Assembly: GCA_022827685.1 (NCBI GenBank)
Contig: JAJEIH010000109.1
Location: 1-53,855 of the forward strand
Direction: 5' to 3'
Origin: Alphaproteobacteria bacterium
GTDB taxonomy: Bacteria > Pseudomonadota > Alphaproteobacteria > Bin95
DNA: 53,855 bases
Below are positions 53,693 through 53,855 of this stretch, piece by piece; positions within the stretch are counted from its first letter, which is position 1, and each line of letters starts with the position of its first letter. The position numbers were made by a program, and so were the translations under genes. The notes under the pieces are model-generated. The model saw only the letters and a list, made by a program, of their open reading frames with translations, was not told where the DNA came from and searched no databases.

Positions 53693-53855
53693 CCGTTCTT
53701 CTCCCCTCCCGCTCGGCGGGCTACCGTATGCACACATCTCGCCTTCGCCCTGTTTTGGGGGTTGAGGGTTTGCGCTTTTTGGGCGGTTCTGATTCGTTTG
53801 TTTGAGGGGGTTCGAGCCTTGGCAAGAGGGGTTGAGGGATGGTGGGTGGCGTGGC
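53576..53855 (+). CDS. Partial, chimeric repeat-module gene running off the window
   Basis: The first 39 codons match the repeat-module protein, with about 77% identity (30 of 39). After that the frame stays open but reads a hydrophobic, Trp/Leu-rich stretch (FALFWGLRVCAFWAVL) that has no counterpart in the left copy, and it has no stop before the window end. It may be a truncated copy whose end is read through unrelated DNA rather than a real fusion. GCAGAAGGAGAG precedes the ATG. Confidence 0.4.
   Translation, partial: MTATDPRPELAAMLAERLAPAAEALAGAYAEDISAAPPPPFFSPPARRATVCTHLAFALFWGLRVCAFWAVLIRLFEGVRALARGVEGWWVAW
53693..53855. other. Abrupt junction with unrelated G/T-rich DNA
   Basis: From 53693 the sequence switches from the repeat module to a G/T-rich segment with TTTTGGGGGTTGAGGGTTTG and similar words, unlike the rest of the window. 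This could be the end of another repeat or an inserted element, or an assembly join. Nothing in it is recognisable as a gene. Confidence 0.5.

Overview
The window is GC-rich chromosomal DNA from what looks like a free-living or host-associated marine alphaproteobacterium, most likely Rhodospirillales-like. The pointers are the gene order ubiG<->lysC-nitronate monooxygenase-ptsP-rodZ-ispG-hisS-prfA-prmC, the compact ATGA/GTGA-overlapping operons, frequent GTG starts, and the marine-flavoured accessory genes (DddL-like DMSP lyase, cytoplasmic reductive-dehalogenase homologue, valine catabolism). Taxonomy is inferred from gene content only.

Layout. Both ends (4-246 and 53453-53692) carry the same repeat module in the same orientation: a palindromic GC hairpin, a shared leader and the 5' part of an unknown gene. 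The left copy continues into a full gene that carries two clusters of phased CATGAC boxes and lies next to tRNA-Arg(CCT). The right copy breaks abruptly into unrelated sequence. 1.2-10.2 kb is an accessory zone: a LysR regulator, an RdhA-like reductive dehalogenase with an unidentified partner, an AEC transporter, a DOPA-dioxygenase-like gene with class I aldolase, a DMSP lyase homologue, a GhrA/SDR pair and an alpha/beta hydrolase. 10.4-11.3 kb has a Sel1 protein and a DUF1289 gene. 11.4-20.1 kb is one long operon: F420 genes npdG-cofE-cofD, then plsY-dprA-topA-rnr. 20.1-24.8 kb encodes a BMP/nucleoside-type ABC importer, followed by leuB, a two-HTH zinc-finger protein and a PIN/RHH toxin-antitoxin pair.

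27.3-34.1 kb holds an MFS transporter, a threonine-synthase-like gene, an NCS2 permease fused to a degenerate RsbW-like domain, a YciI-like gene and typA. The permease/YciI pair is bracketed by a diverged duplication of the threonine-synthase/typA junction, so it appears to have been inserted there. 34.1-37.1 kb has a VOC protein, a TPP enzyme and an LLM (F420/FMN-type) oxidoreductase. 37.1-48.1 kb is conserved housekeeping, with one oddity: ubiG is fused in frame to a domain resembling the N-terminal part of nitrile hydratase beta. 48.1-53.2 kb is a valine-degradation operon (acyl-CoA dehydrogenase, 3-hydroxyisobutyryl-CoA hydrolase, 3-hydroxyisobutyrate dehydrogenase) followed by an SDR and an amidinotransferase.

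Functional links. The F420 genes make sense of the LLM oxidoreductase elsewhere in the window. PtsP and LysC tie nitrogen signalling to amino-acid synthesis. The nucleoside importer and NCS2 permease suggest purine/nucleobase scavenging. No rRNA, CRISPR array, complete insertion sequence or prophage was seen.
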